Origin: Fluviicola taffensis DSM 16823
Lineage (GTDB): Bacteria; Bacteroidota; Bacteroidia; Flavobacteriales_D; Crocinitomicaceae
Length of the DNA stretch: 64,000 bases
Assembly: GCF_000194605.1 (NCBI RefSeq)
Contig: NC_015321.1
Location: 310,001 to 374,000 of the forward strand
Direction of reading: 5' to 3'
Of the stretch, positions 27,511 to 36,536 are shown one piece after another (position 1 is the stretch's first letter; each line of letters begins with the position of its first letter). The notes below the pieces were generated by a model. That model did not search any database. It saw only the letters and a program-made list of their open reading frames with translations, and was not told where the DNA came from. Made by a program: the position numbers and the translations under genes.

Positions 27511-28779
27511 ATGAAAACTTCCGTTTTGTTTCTGTTTCTTCTGCTTGCGGTTTCAAATACTAACGCGCAATTCGATACGATTTCACATGTTAACCAGGTA
27601 ATCCGGGACATGATCGTTTACGACAACAAACTCTTTATCGGCGGAAACTTCACCACGCTCCAGGATACCATTCAGAGCTATTGGACCGCCTATTACAATG
27701 GCACCGAAATGAAACGCCAGACTGCGGTTATCTATGGCGGAGGTCCGCGCAAATTTGCTATTTTCGATAACGACCTCTACTCTGTAGGAGACTGGGAGTT
27801 CCTTGCTGATTCGGATATTGGTGTGGCTAAATGGAACGGCTCATTCGGGAACTGGGTACAGGGTGGACTTTGGGAAAACGGTTCCCACACGAATTACTGG
27901 AGCATGGTGGCAGATGGCAATTATTTATACATTGCTACCTCCAACGGACACATTCTCCGGAGGACTCCTGATATGCCTTTCGAAACCTTCCGCAACACCT
28001 CCACGGGTGGCAATGTTTCTATTTTTGAAATGATCATGTACCAGGGAAAACTTTGCGTGATGGGAAATTTCACCACATTGGAAGGTGTTCCCGTACGCAA
28101 TATTGCTTTGTGGAACGGTACTACTTGGGAAGCTCTTGGAACAGGTGTTGCCAGCAGCGTTTCTTCTGCTGTGATCTATCAAAACGAGCTTTACGTGGCC
28201 GGATCTTTCGTTGAAGCTGGCGGAGTACCAGCTAAAAAGATCGCTAAATGGAACGGCACTTCCTGGTCGGACGTAGGCGGCAGTGTTACTGGTACTAGTG
28301 CAAATGGGATTCGCGACCTCGTACCTTGCGGCAACCTGCTTTTCGCAGTTGGTGATTTCGACGGCATAGGAGGTCAGACTGCAAACGACATTGCCAGCTG
28401 GGACGGACTGCAGTGGACCACCTACAACTTACCACATTCGGAAAGTATCCTGGGTTCGGGGGCGGAATACAACGGACGTCTATACTTTGGCGGGTGGAAT
28501 TTTACACGTTCTCACGTTTATGGATACAGCGGTAACTTCTTATCACTAAATGAATTCGCAGCAACACCAGTAGAAATTTACCCGAATCCATCAAACGGAA
28601 TCTTTACCTTATCTGATAATTACAAAGGAACTTCTTATGAGGTTTTCAATTCCTTGGGACAAACTATTTTGACTGACAATCAAGCTTTAATTGACCTTTC
28701 TGGAATGGAAAATGGTGTTTATCTACTACGTTTTCTAAATAGCAACTCAGAAATTATTCGATTGACAAAGAATTGGTAA
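27511..28779 (+). CDS. Secreted repeat protein with T9SS sorting domain
   Basis: A 422-residue protein with a signal peptide (MKTSVLFLFLLLAVSNTNAQ). The body is a series of ~45-residue units of beta-propeller type, each with a G-[GN]-F-x3-[GL] turn and an A-x-W-[ND]-G-x-x-W core (IALWNGTTWEALGTG, IAKWNGTSWSDVGGS, IASWDGLQWTT). The last 75 residues (VEIYPNPSNGIFTLSDN...GVYLLRFLNSNSEIIRL) are a T9SS type A sorting domain. The body is GC-richer than its surroundings (29/60 in bases 27601-27660 against 19/60 in 28681-28740 of the tail), which suggests a transferred or chimeric gene. Function unknown. Confidence 0.85.
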   Translation: MKTSVLFLFLLLAVSNTNAQFDTISHVNQVIRDMIVYDNKLFIGGNFTTLQDTIQSYWTAYYNGTEMKRQTAVIYGGGPRKFAIFDNDLYSVGDWEFLADSDIGVAKWNGSFGNWVQGGLWENGSHTNYWSMVADGNYLYIATSNGHILRRTPDMPFETFRNTSTGGNVSIFEMIMYQGKLCVMGNFTTLEGVPVRNIALWNGTTWEALGTGVASSVSSAVIYQNELYVAGSFVEAGGVPAKKIAKWNGTSWSDVGGSVTGTSANGIRDLVPCGNLLFAVGDFDGIGGQTANDIASWDGLQWTTYNLPHSESILGSGAEYNGRLYFGGWNFTRSHVYGYSGNFLSLNEFAATPVEIYPNPSNGIFTLSDNYKGTSYEVFNSLGQTILTDNQALIDLSGMENGVYLLRFLNSNSEIIRLTKNW

Positions 28780-28850
28780 CGAGTCAGGAACGGAAAGTGC
28801 CTAAATCTTTGCGCCTATGGGTCCTTCGCGGTGAAAGAGTCAGTAATGAT

Positions 28851-29378
28851 TTATCGCCCCAGCATCTTATCTCGAATAACTCGCGGATCATAGTCAAAAT
28901 ACTCCAAGTTCATTCTATGCCCTAAATTCTTAGCGACTTCCACTCCTTGCGCTTTTTGTGTAAACTTCGTCAATTCTCTCTTACCTCGGTATTGTTTAGT
29001 GAGCAAGCAAACGGAATGATAATAATCCGTATAATTGGTTGAAGTATTCGTTCGAGCATACATGGTATTGCTTTGCTTACTTGGAACAACCGTTATAATA
29101 GCATACTTTCTAAAATCAATCTTCTTCTTGATTTTAATGAATCCCAAATACGACGTATACTCGCTAATTGTGAATGTTTCAGGATCAATCTCCACGCCAT
29201 AATTGGTAAACGAAAGAAATAGTGAAAGGAGCAAAACCCCAAATCCAATAAAGATATTTCCCAGAATAAAAACTGCGACAGCCGCACCCACAACAATATA
29301 TCCCATGAAAACAACATTTGGCGGGAAAACTTTTCCGTTTTTGAAATGAAGAGATGTTGGTTGATCAAGGATGTCCAT
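28851..29378 (-). CDS. Small membrane protein of unknown function
   Basis: A 175-residue protein with two adjacent membrane segments at about residues 22-55 (VFMGYIVVGAAVAVFILGNIFIG and GVLLLSLFLSF) and a soluble C-terminal domain with beta-strand character. It is transcribed away from the putative defence operon. No family recognised. Confidence 0.65.
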   Translation of the reverse strand: MDILDQPTSLHFKNGKVFPPNVVFMGYIVVGAAVAVFILGNIFIGFGVLLLSLFLSFTNYGVEIDPETFTISEYTSYLGFIKIKKKIDFRKYAIITVVPSKQSNTMYARTNTSTNYTDYYHSVCLLTKQYRGKRELTKFTQKAQGVEVAKNLGHRMNLEYFDYDPRVIRDKMLGR

Positions 29379-29564
29379 TGGTTGATTTTTTCGTGAAAGT
29401 AGTAGTTTTTAAGGAAATGTTTGAATTCTACTTCGGTAAACCACATTTTTGAAAAGGGTGAATTGCGGTAAATACTGAAAATGATGGTGGGAGAAGTTAT
29501 TTTCAACTAAAAACGATTGTGGGGTGACGGGGAATTTGCAAGTTTGTTTTCTACAACTGAAAAC

Positions 29565-31316
29565 ATGGAAATCTTAAAGCTAGAACTTAACGAAAAAGAA
29601 TCTTTTCTTAAAATAGAAAATAACCCCGAAGACCCATACATTTCGTTTTCATCTTCAGGAAGTGGTTATAATACAGTGTCTTCTAATAACACATTAATAG
29701 CAGAAGTAGTTTTCAAATTTCATCATGCTAAGCATGGTATAATCGAAGAGAGTATTATTTTTTCAAATCAAGATTCCCTTAATACAAAAAATGGAATAAG
29801 TTCGATTACACCAATTTCTGATCCAAATATTGAATTAGTTGAAATACATCTATCAGAAAAATCAACATTGAAGGATTTTCACATTTCAATTGTAGTTCAA
29901 AAAGGCAGAAATCGTATTAATGTTGAAAGTCCAATTAAATTGTTCCATGATTTTATACAAAATAGAGCTAATTCAAAAATTCTTTTTTCCGGCGGATTTG
30001 GTCAAGGAAAAACTACATTTCTAAATTTTTACTTTAATGAGGCATATGAAAAATCATATAACGTTTTTCGGGTTTTTCCTGTTAATTATTCAGTAGCTTC
30101 TAATGAAGATATTTTCAAGTATATCAAAGCTGACATTCTATTTCAATTACTAGGCTTTGATATTGAATTCGATAAATCTTCAATCGATATTAAACAAGCC
30201 TTTCAAGAATATGTTTATCTCAATCCAAAGAAAACGATTTTCTCTTTTTTAAGAAATGTGTCCAAAATCAATGCGCAAACAGAAATGCTTGATAAATCTA
30301 TTAAAGCATTTAACAAATTCATGGAACCAATAATTAATTATCATGAATCTCAACAAAGTGATGACGAAGAAGCCGCAAAAACATATATTAAAAGTATATA
30401 TGATCAAGAAGGATCATTGTTTGAAGATAATTTTTATAGTCAGCTTATTAGGCAATTACTAGAACGAACTAAAGAAAGAAACAACATACCAAATGTTCTC
30501 ATTATAGAAGATCTTGATAGAATGGATCCTGATCATATATTTCGTATTCTAAATGTCATTTCCGCGCATTACGATACTTACAAGTATAACGGCAATGAAA
30601 CACATAATAAGTTTGGAATTGATAAAATCATCTTGGTTTGTGACATTGAAAATATACGTAGTATCTTTCATCACAGATATGGCGTGAACACTAATTTCGA
30701 GGGCTATATAAATAAGTACTATAGCACAAGACCTTATGTTTTTGAAAATCTCAGCAGTGTCAAAGGATATCTTGATGAAATTTTAGAATCCTATGATAAG
30801 AAACGATTTAAAGATCCCAGAATTTTTGCCCACAGTGTGCTTTTAAGACTTCTTCTTGAAGGAGAAGAATTATCTCTAAGAGAGATGTTAAAATTATTGC
30901 TGAATGATTTTGAAAGTTTTAGGATTACAAATACGACTTCATCTCCTTTTGAAAACGGTCAGTTCTATAAATCTCTTCGCTTCTTGAAGAATTTATATAC
31001 TTCCAGAGAATTATCTCTCAAATTCGAACGATTAAAATCAAAGAATTTTAAAACTTCAATTGATTTTCAAAAACAGTCAGCTCATCTTCTAGCAGGATTA
31101 GGAACATGGGCAACAAATGGGAAAAACATAACAACAAATTATTCAGGAAATTCTTATGAAATAGATTGTGACTTAAATATTCACTATGACATAATAATAA
31201 ATCCAGAAATTAATCAACGCAACCACGCAATGATGCCTGGGAATCCAAGGATAACAAATTTCTCTAAGAAACATTTCTGTGATTTAGTAATTGAACACCT
31301 TGATGTTCTAACTTAA
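29565..31316 (+). CDS. KAP-like P-loop NTPase, first gene of putative defence operon
   Basis: About 583 residues from the ATG at 29565 (MEILKLEL); the frame is open to 29517 but that extension is not convincing. Residues 1-125 are beta-rich. A P-loop NTPase domain follows: Walker A GGFGQGKTT near residue 140, Walker B VLIIEDLDRMDPDHI near residue 310, and a sensor-like KIILVCDIENIRSIF. The E-D-L-D-R box and the following C-D-x-x-x-I are typical of KAP-family and related signal-transduction NTPases, often found in anti-phage islands. A ~90-residue helical insert separates the Walker motifs. It leads a seven-gene plus-strand operon in which all gaps are 1-31 bases. Confidence 0.8.
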   Translation: MEILKLELNEKESFLKIENNPEDPYISFSSSGSGYNTVSSNNTLIAEVVFKFHHAKHGIIEESIIFSNQDSLNTKNGISSITPISDPNIELVEIHLSEKSTLKDFHISIVVQKGRNRINVESPIKLFHDFIQNRANSKILFSGGFGQGKTTFLNFYFNEAYEKSYNVFRVFPVNYSVASNEDIFKYIKADILFQLLGFDIEFDKSSIDIKQAFQEYVYLNPKKTIFSFLRNVSKINAQTEMLDKSIKAFNKFMEPIINYHESQQSDDEEAAKTYIKSIYDQEGSLFEDNFYSQLIRQLLERTKERNNIPNVLIIEDLDRMDPDHIFRILNVISAHYDTYKYNGNETHNKFGIDKIILVCDIENIRSIFHHRYGVNTNFEGYINKYYSTRPYVFENLSSVKGYLDEILESYDKKRFKDPRIFAHSVLLRLLLEGEELSLREMLKLLLNDFESFRITNTTSSPFENGQFYKSLRFLKNLYTSRELSLKFERLKSKNFKTSIDFQKQSAHLLAGLGTWATNGKNITTNYSGNSYEIDCDLNIHYDIIINPEINQRNHAMMPGNPRITNFSKKHFCDLVIEHLDVLT

Positions 31317-31341
31317 TAATTAATTCAAAAGACGCTTAAAT

Positions 31342-31596
31342 ATGATCACTAAAGACAAAATTGAAAACTATTTATTCATTCGTCATAAATTATTTCGAAT
31401 CAACGTAGACATCTCAAACGTCCAACTTGGGCAATTAACTCCCTGGACTAAATCAGCTTTGGAGAATGATTTCGGAAAAGGCGCAACTCAAAATATAAAA
31501 GTCATCAAAGACCCAAAACTGCTTTCTGATTATTTAAAAGATTTATATGTTCAACATCTTGAAAGTAAAGTTTACAAATGGGATAAGTTGATCTAA
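31342..31596 (+). CDS. Small protein of unknown function in defence operon
   Basis: An 84-residue soluble protein (MITKDKIENYLFIRHKLFRI...), mixed helix and strand, without a recognised motif. It lies 25 bases after the NTPase gene and 1 base before the HsdR-N-like gene, so it is very likely translated from the same message. Confidence 0.65.
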   Translation: MITKDKIENYLFIRHKLFRINVDISNVQLGQLTPWTKSALENDFGKGATQNIKVIKDPKLLSDYLKDLYVQHLESKVYKWDKLI

Positions 31597-31597
31597 T

Positions 31598-32485
31598 ATG
31601 AGAAGTGAAAAATTATATAATGTTTTAGAAGGTTTTGATTTTGAATTGTTAAACGACCCTGAATTTAAAGAAGACTCTGTTCGTGAAGAAATAGTGGTTC
31701 CCATTGTTAAAGCTTTAGGCTATTCCGCTCAACAACCATTTCAAATAATTAGGAGCAGAAATCTTACGCATCCTTTTGTTTCAATTGGGTCTCAACAGAA
31801 AAAGATCAATATTATTCCAGATTATTTATTTGAAGTCAATAATACTCCTGCATGGATATTAGATGCTAAGTCTCCATTACAATCTATTGTTAAATCAAAA
31901 CACGTTGAGCAAGCTTATTCATATGCAATACATAGTGAGGTTCGTGTTGATTTTTTTAGCTTGTGTAATGGGAAAGAGTTTGCCCTATATCACATTCAAA
32001 AAGTCGATCCGATAATGTACTTTTCAATCAAAGAATTGTCAGTTTATTGGGGTGATCTAAAGAAGGTACTTTCCCCTGAAAGAATACTTAATAAATCAAA
32101 CTTAGAACTTGCGAAAGATCTCGGATTACATTTAAAACGCTTAGGATTTGACGAATTCAATAGTTTAATCTTTCCTAGTGTTCCAATTACACATATCGGT
32201 CAACTTGATAATAATATGTTTACAACCTCCAGCGGTACTGAGATTGAAGGGAGCAGATACGCTGTATCTTTTGACTTTGATTTAACAGTACTAAAGCAAT
32301 TAATTGGAAAAATCCCAAATGAGGCAATTGAAAAACTGTTAGAGAGAGATCCTAAAGTCAGAAAGTCCATAGCTTTTGCTGATACAGTCTTTTATATTAA
32401 TATTGATTGCCGAGTTGGTGAAAAATTTGAGGAAAATGACAAAGAAATTTTTCTTCCCTTACAAATAAATCGAATTATAAGTTAA
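31598..32485 (+). CDS. HsdR N-terminal-like (PD-(D/E)XK) restriction nuclease domain protein
   Basis: A 295-residue protein. SVREEIVVPIVKALGY, IIPDYLFEVNNTPAWILDAKSP and the following KSKHVEQAYSYAIH give the layout of the type I restriction enzyme R-protein N-terminal domain: a catalytic E in helix one, P-D in strand one, D-A-K in strand two and a Q-A-x-x-Y-A helix. The helicase part of HsdR is absent, so this is a stand-alone nuclease module, perhaps activated by the NTPase. It begins 1 base after the 84-residue gene. Confidence 0.8.
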   Translation: MRSEKLYNVLEGFDFELLNDPEFKEDSVREEIVVPIVKALGYSAQQPFQIIRSRNLTHPFVSIGSQQKKINIIPDYLFEVNNTPAWILDAKSPLQSIVKSKHVEQAYSYAIHSEVRVDFFSLCNGKEFALYHIQKVDPIMYFSIKELSVYWGDLKKVLSPERILNKSNLELAKDLGLHLKRLGFDEFNSLIFPSVPITHIGQLDNNMFTTSSGTEIEGSRYAVSFDFDLTVLKQLIGKIPNEAIEKLLERDPKVRKSIAFADTVFYINIDCRVGEKFEENDKEIFLPLQINRIIS

Positions 32486-32495
32486 CGATAAACAA

Positions 32496-32642
32496 ATGAG
32501 AATATTCAAACTACAAATTAATGATAACAATGGAAATAATCATGTGGATAAGGTACTAACTGATTCAAGAATTACTGCCGAGCGACTAACAGACAAAATA
32601 TTGGAGTTTATTGAGACTTTTATTAATGGGATAATTGGGTAA
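32496..32642 (+). CDS. 48-residue ORF in defence operon
   Basis: ATG at 32496 to TAA at 32640-32642 encodes MRIFKLQINDNNGNNHVDKV and 28 further residues ending in TFINGIIG. It fits exactly between its neighbours: 10 bases after the HsdR-N-like gene and 1 base before the ATG of the AbiC-like gene. That tight fit argues that it is real and translationally coupled. No motif recognised. Confidence 0.55.
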   Translation: MRIFKLQINDNNGNNHVDKVLTDSRITAERLTDKILEFIETFINGIIG

Positions 32643-32643
32643 T

Positions 32644-33666
32644 ATGAGTAATAATGAACTTCTCATAATATCAATTCTTTTTTTTGGATTAGGGCTCTAT
32701 CTTTTTCTCCAAACAAGAAATATATCCAAACAGTTTAAAAAAAGTGAGGATAAAAAAGATTATTCAAATATTATAATGATGATTCTACTCATTATTATAG
32801 GTATCCTTTTTATCCCCTGGATTTTCTCTAACTCAATTTTCAATAGTTATGGTAAAAGCAATGAAATTGGAGATACTATCGGGGGAATCACCGCTCCATT
32901 TATAAATGGACTATCGGCAGTTCTTGTCTATTTAGCATTTAATGCACAAGTTGAAGCAAACAAACTAGTCAATGATCAATTCCAATTACAACAAATTGAA
33001 AGCAGATTCTTTGAATTGTTAAAATTACATCGTGATAATGTAGCTGAAATAGGAATCGGAGATAGTTACGGAAAAAAAATATTCGTCACCTTGATTCGTG
33101 AGTTTCGTTTAATTCATATAAAACTCCAGAAAATAAATCTTGAAGAAAGGATCAATTTAAATAGTAGACAATTGATGGAAGTATCATATCTCATTTTATT
33201 TTTTGGTTTCGGTCCAAACTCATCACGTCAATTAGAAATAGCACTGAATCATTATAATAAAACTGGTTTATTCGATTTACTTAAATTGAAATTCGATAAT
33301 AAAGATTTAAAGTTAGTTGCTATGAAAGAAAGGAAACTTCAATATACTCCTTTTGAAGGTCACCAATCAAGATTGGGGCATTATTTCAGACATTTATATC
33401 AAACGGTAGATTTTATCCACGAAAAAAAAATAGATATTGACAAGTATTCTTATGTCAAAGCTTTAAGGGCACAATTAACCACCCATGAGCAAGCTCTTCT
33501 GTATATAAACTCATTAACACAATTAGGAAACAGATGGTGGACAAAAGATTACTTGATAAAGTATAAAATGATAAAAAATATTCCTCCTGGATTTTTTAAT
33601 CCGGAAACTGAGTTTTTTCGAGAAAGTGATTTCCCTGAAAAATATTTTGAACACCAGCTCGATTAA
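32644..33666 (+). CDS. Putative phage abortive-infection membrane protein (AbiC-like family)
   Basis: A 340-residue protein from the ATG at 32644. Two N-terminal membrane segments (about residues 6-23 and 44-63) are followed by a cytoplasmic domain. RFFELLKLHRDNVAEI, LGHYFRHLYQTVDFI and YVKALRAQLTTHEQALLYINSL match the pattern of the family named putative phage abortive infection protein (putAbiC): F-F-x-L-L-x-x-H, Y-F-R-x-L-Y-x-x-V-x-F-I and L-R-A-Q-L-[ST]-x-x-E. Family assignment is from memory of these motifs. It would act at the inner membrane to stop infected cells. Confidence 0.75.
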   Translation: MSNNELLIISILFFGLGLYLFLQTRNISKQFKKSEDKKDYSNIIMMILLIIIGILFIPWIFSNSIFNSYGKSNEIGDTIGGITAPFINGLSAVLVYLAFNAQVEANKLVNDQFQLQQIESRFFELLKLHRDNVAEIGIGDSYGKKIFVTLIREFRLIHIKLQKINLEERINLNSRQLMEVSYLILFFGFGPNSSRQLEIALNHYNKTGLFDLLKLKFDNKDLKLVAMKERKLQYTPFEGHQSRLGHYFRHLYQTVDFIHEKKIDIDKYSYVKALRAQLTTHEQALLYINSLTQLGNRWWTKDYLIKYKMIKNIPPGFFNPETEFFRESDFPEKYFEHQLD

Positions 33667-33697
33667 ATTAAGATATTGAATTATTCCCCAATCTAAC

Positions 33698-34897
33698 ATG
33701 GACAAACAACTACTTAATCATCTTTTTGATTCAGCACAAATACTTATTTCCAAGGAAGAACTAATAAAAAAAGCCAAAGGAGAAACTTTCAATGTATTTT
33801 CCCTCCTTGGTATGGAAACCAAGGAAAACACTACCCATTCCAATTTTATTGGGAACTTACTTAATCCGAAAGGTACCCACTTAATGGGTAAAGTGTTTCT
33901 TAAGTTATTTCTCGAAGAAATTGACAGTTCAGATCATATCAAGTTAGATACTACAGCAGTGGTTCTTGAATATTCATGCGGACCTACAAATCATTTAACA
34001 AAAACTGGAGGAAGAATCGATATCTACCTTTCAGACGGGATAGGACAAAGTATTTCAATTGAGAACAAAATTAATGCAGATGATCAACCAAATCAAATTC
34101 AGCGATACGTAAATCATAATAGTGATAGAAACAGAGTTTTTTACTTGACACTTTTTGGATCAGAACCAAAAACAACTAGTAAAGGAGAGCTTAAATCAGG
34201 TGAACATTACTTTTTATTATCTTACAAAGAAGGTATAATTAATTGGTTGAATAACTGTATCAAGGAAGCTGCTAATGAACCAATACTGCGCGAAAGCATT
34301 AAACAATACCGGATTCTCATTCAGAAACTAACCAAAACAATGGATAATCTTAATAAAGAAGAATTACAGCAATTGATTCTCAAAAATTACGAAGCTGCTG
34401 AGTTAATCACACGAAACTTTGATCAGGCAAAAGAAATGGTTTGCACACGATTACGAAGTGCGGTAATCAATCAAATAGACAAGTTGCTCGTTGAAACAAA
34501 TTACTTCGCCATTCCCGGAGCAAAAATCACATTATCCTATGCACAGGTTTGGATACTGAATAGAACAACCAGTAAGGCAAAAGTTCAGTTCGGCATTGAG
34601 CCTTTTGGCACCAAAGCCTCTGACAGAATGTTCGTTGGGACATTTACTTACGGCGACTCAGAATTCGAGAAATTAGAATCTGTTGACCGCCACAATCAAT
34701 ATTGGTCTAATCTCGAACGAATACCGCCATATAAGGGAATTGAACTAAGAATGGATAATAGCAATTTGATCAGACAGCTAAATGAATCAGAAGATTTTTT
34801 TTCAGGAGTAGTTGAACATATAGCAATATTCTTTCAGAATTATTTCAACGAGAATAAAGGGCTTATCGAAGAATATTTGAATAACCACGATTCATAA
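33698..34897 (+). CDS. PD-(D/E)XK nuclease-superfamily protein
   Basis: A 399-residue protein. FNVFSLLGMETKENTTHSNF and IGNLLNP are the usual opening of this group; GGRIDIYLSDGIGQSISIENKINADDQPNQIQRY supplies the catalytic D ... E-x-K and the conserved Q of the fold. A helical and beta C-terminal half follows (about 200-399), of unknown role. It lies 31 bases after the AbiC-like gene, the largest gap in the operon, and 11 bases before the last gene. Confidence 0.85.
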   Translation: MDKQLLNHLFDSAQILISKEELIKKAKGETFNVFSLLGMETKENTTHSNFIGNLLNPKGTHLMGKVFLKLFLEEIDSSDHIKLDTTAVVLEYSCGPTNHLTKTGGRIDIYLSDGIGQSISIENKINADDQPNQIQRYVNHNSDRNRVFYLTLFGSEPKTTSKGELKSGEHYFLLSYKEGIINWLNNCIKEAANEPILRESIKQYRILIQKLTKTMDNLNKEELQQLILKNYEAAELITRNFDQAKEMVCTRLRSAVINQIDKLLVETNYFAIPGAKITLSYAQVWILNRTTSKAKVQFGIEPFGTKASDRMFVGTFTYGDSEFEKLESVDRHNQYWSNLERIPPYKGIELRMDNSNLIRQLNESEDFFSGVVEHIAIFFQNYFNENKGLIEEYLNNHDS

Positions 34898-34908
34898 ACT
34901 TAAATATC

Positions 34909-35448
34909 ATGCAAGCTAAAATTGAAAATCTAATTAAAAAATACGCCGAATTATATCATGAATTTGAGAGGTTACAAGAGGCAAACATTCTTGCTAAAGG
35001 CGATCAAAAAACGGGTGTTATTGGTGAGTACTATGCAAAATGTTATATCCAAATGCAACAAGGTATTGTTTCTGTTAATTACGCAAAAGCTGGAGACACT
35101 CATGACCTGACTTATAAAACATTTGGCAGTCGTGATGAACTTAAGATTCAAGTAAAATGTGTGTCTGCACATTCAAAAACAAGAACGATCGCTCCAATAA
35201 ATTTAAGTAATAACGCTTTTGACGAATTGTATTTAATTTCTCTAGATGAAGAGTTCAAACCAATTGGTTTTTATATAAATACATTCAAAGAAATTGAGAA
35301 AAAAGCTTTGGGTAAAAATAAAATCGCGGGCGCTCGTATGACTGATAAATCTAGAAAAGATGGCAAATATTTAAATTTCAATAAAAATCAAGTTAATGCG
35401 ATGAGAGAAATTTTGGGACTTTCTATCTTAAACGAAAATAACTCTTAA
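34909..35448 (+). CDS. Putative nuclease-fold protein, last gene of defence operon
   Basis: A 179-residue protein. After an N-terminal helix, GVIGEYYAKCYIQ, then HDLTYKTFGSRDELKIQVKCVS, place a conserved E, a D and a Q-V-K in the order and spacing of a small PD-(D/E)XK-like fold, as in stand-alone restriction-like proteins and DUF6998-type domains. The assignment is by motif layout only. It is the last gene of the operon. Confidence 0.6.
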   Translation: MQAKIENLIKKYAELYHEFERLQEANILAKGDQKTGVIGEYYAKCYIQMQQGIVSVNYAKAGDTHDLTYKTFGSRDELKIQVKCVSAHSKTRTIAPINLSNNAFDELYLISLDEEFKPIGFYINTFKEIEKKALGKNKIAGARMTDKSRKDGKYLNFNKNQVNAMREILGLSILNENNS

Positions 35449-35510
35449 ATAATCCCCCACAATGCAATCTATAAAAAAGAAAAACATAGTATCGTTGTTA
35501 GTGGAAACCC

Positions 35511-36032
35511 CTAAAACACCCTCCCTGGCTCTGCCTTCTTCATCCTTTTCTTCGTTTCTTTCGGAAAATCCGGGCTGGTCTTCAATCGACCCGGAAAAAG
35601 CTTTTCCAGTTTTCGATGCAAGCTCATAAAACCGTCACCCGCTACAAAATACGCAGCAGTATGATCGTTTCTAAAATAATAGGCAAAACTGCTTTTGGGT
35701 CTAAACCAATACAATTCCGTCCATTCATCGGGTTGAATCACCAGTTCCCTTCTCCTCTTCCGAAATAACAAACTGTATTTTCTCAGCGGGCGCTCAAACG
35801 TTAAAGTGCCATTCAAATATCGAATGCGGATATACGCATTCACTCCGAGTTCATAAAGCAGGTATAGGAGAACAATGCCTACCCACAAAGCATGTATGTA
35901 TTTGGGATCATCGATAAAAGCTACTATCAAACCTATCGGAAGAATCAGAAACGTTGCCGTGTTGAGACAAATCATAATGCCATTATTCCAGCTACGCAAT
36001 TGATCATCCATCATCCAATCTGGTTCCTTCAT
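35511..36032 (-). CDS. Membrane protein of unknown function
   Basis: A 173-residue protein with two membrane segments (about residues 18-40 and 46-66) and a soluble basic C-terminal domain (FRPKSSFAYYFRNDHTAAYF, ending in KKRMKKAEPG). It is convergent with the defence operon. No family recognised. Confidence 0.65.
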   Translation of the reverse strand: MKEPDWMMDDQLRSWNNGIMICLNTATFLILPIGLIVAFIDDPKYIHALWVGIVLLYLLYELGVNAYIRIRYLNGTLTFERPLRKYSLLFRKRRRELVIQPDEWTELYWFRPKSSFAYYFRNDHTAAYFVAGDGFMSLHRKLEKLFPGRLKTSPDFPKETKKRMKKAEPGRVF

Positions 36033-36087
36033 ACCTCAAAAATAATGAAATACCCAAATCTATTTCCCTCTCAATCCCCCAAGCATG

Positions 36088-36336
36088 CCCTTACAATTCG
36101 AAAAATGACCCTTACAACGATGCGTGACACCCCTTACAACTCAATCACACACCCTTTACAATGAAGGAAGATACCCCTTACAATTCGATCTGCTACCCCT
36201 TACAAGGAAGGAAAGTACCCTTTACAACTCAATCGCAACTCTTCGCAATGGAGAAAAGCAACCCTTACAAAGCCATCAATAACCCCTTACAAGACATCAT
36301 GTTACCCCTTACAAGTCGATTGAATACCCCTTACAA
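36088..36336 (+). repeat. Phased array of 12 short repeats (CCCTTACAA, ~22-bp period)
   Basis: The unit CCCTTACAA, usually preceded by AC, starts at 36088, 36109, 36131, 36152 (with an extra T), 36175, 36197, 36218 (extra T), 36239 (degenerate), 36262, 36284, 36306 and 36328. Spacing is 21-23 bases, mean about 21.8. The 12-14-base spacers are unique but some share starts (CTCAATC, TTCGA, GAAGGAA). No protein frame explains it because the period is not a multiple of three. The layout resembles iterons or a ladder of protein-binding sites. Confidence 0.9.
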
Positions 36337-36484
36337 TGCACCAAAAATCAAAATTAGTGGAATAATGAAGCCACTTTCCTCTACTTCATCGGTAAATCAA
36401 AGCACTACTTTGAAAAAGAAGAAACACACTTTGCTCAACAAAACGCCTGATTTAACGCCCGTTAACAATTGACCAACAACACTT

Positions 36485-36500
36485 TGGCACGGAATTTTAA
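36485..36500 (+). promoter_or_regulatory. Weak sigma54-like promoter
   Basis: TGGCACGGAATTTTAA matches the -24 half (TGGCACG) of the sigma54 consensus, but the -12 half has TTTA instead of TTGC. It lies 37 bases upstream of the ATG at 36537 and about 150 bases downstream of the repeat array. Confidence 0.3.
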
Positions 36501-36536
36501 AGGACATTTCAGTATTCACTTTAAAATAAAACAGTC

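Noticed and set aside
27306-27563. 85-residue ORF before the T9SS gene
   Set aside because: It overlaps the promoter and the start of the real gene and has no signal or domain.
29565-35448. Type I restriction-modification system
   Set aside because: The HsdR-like gene lacks the helicase domain and there is no HsdM or HsdS gene.
36088-36336. CRISPR array
   Set aside because: Repeats are only 9-11 bases with 12-14-base spacers, and no cas gene lies nearby.
36161-36472. Protein-coding ORF across the 22-bp array
   Set aside because: The repeat period is not a multiple of three, so the peptide is a by-product of the repeats; no signal, RBS or family resemblance.
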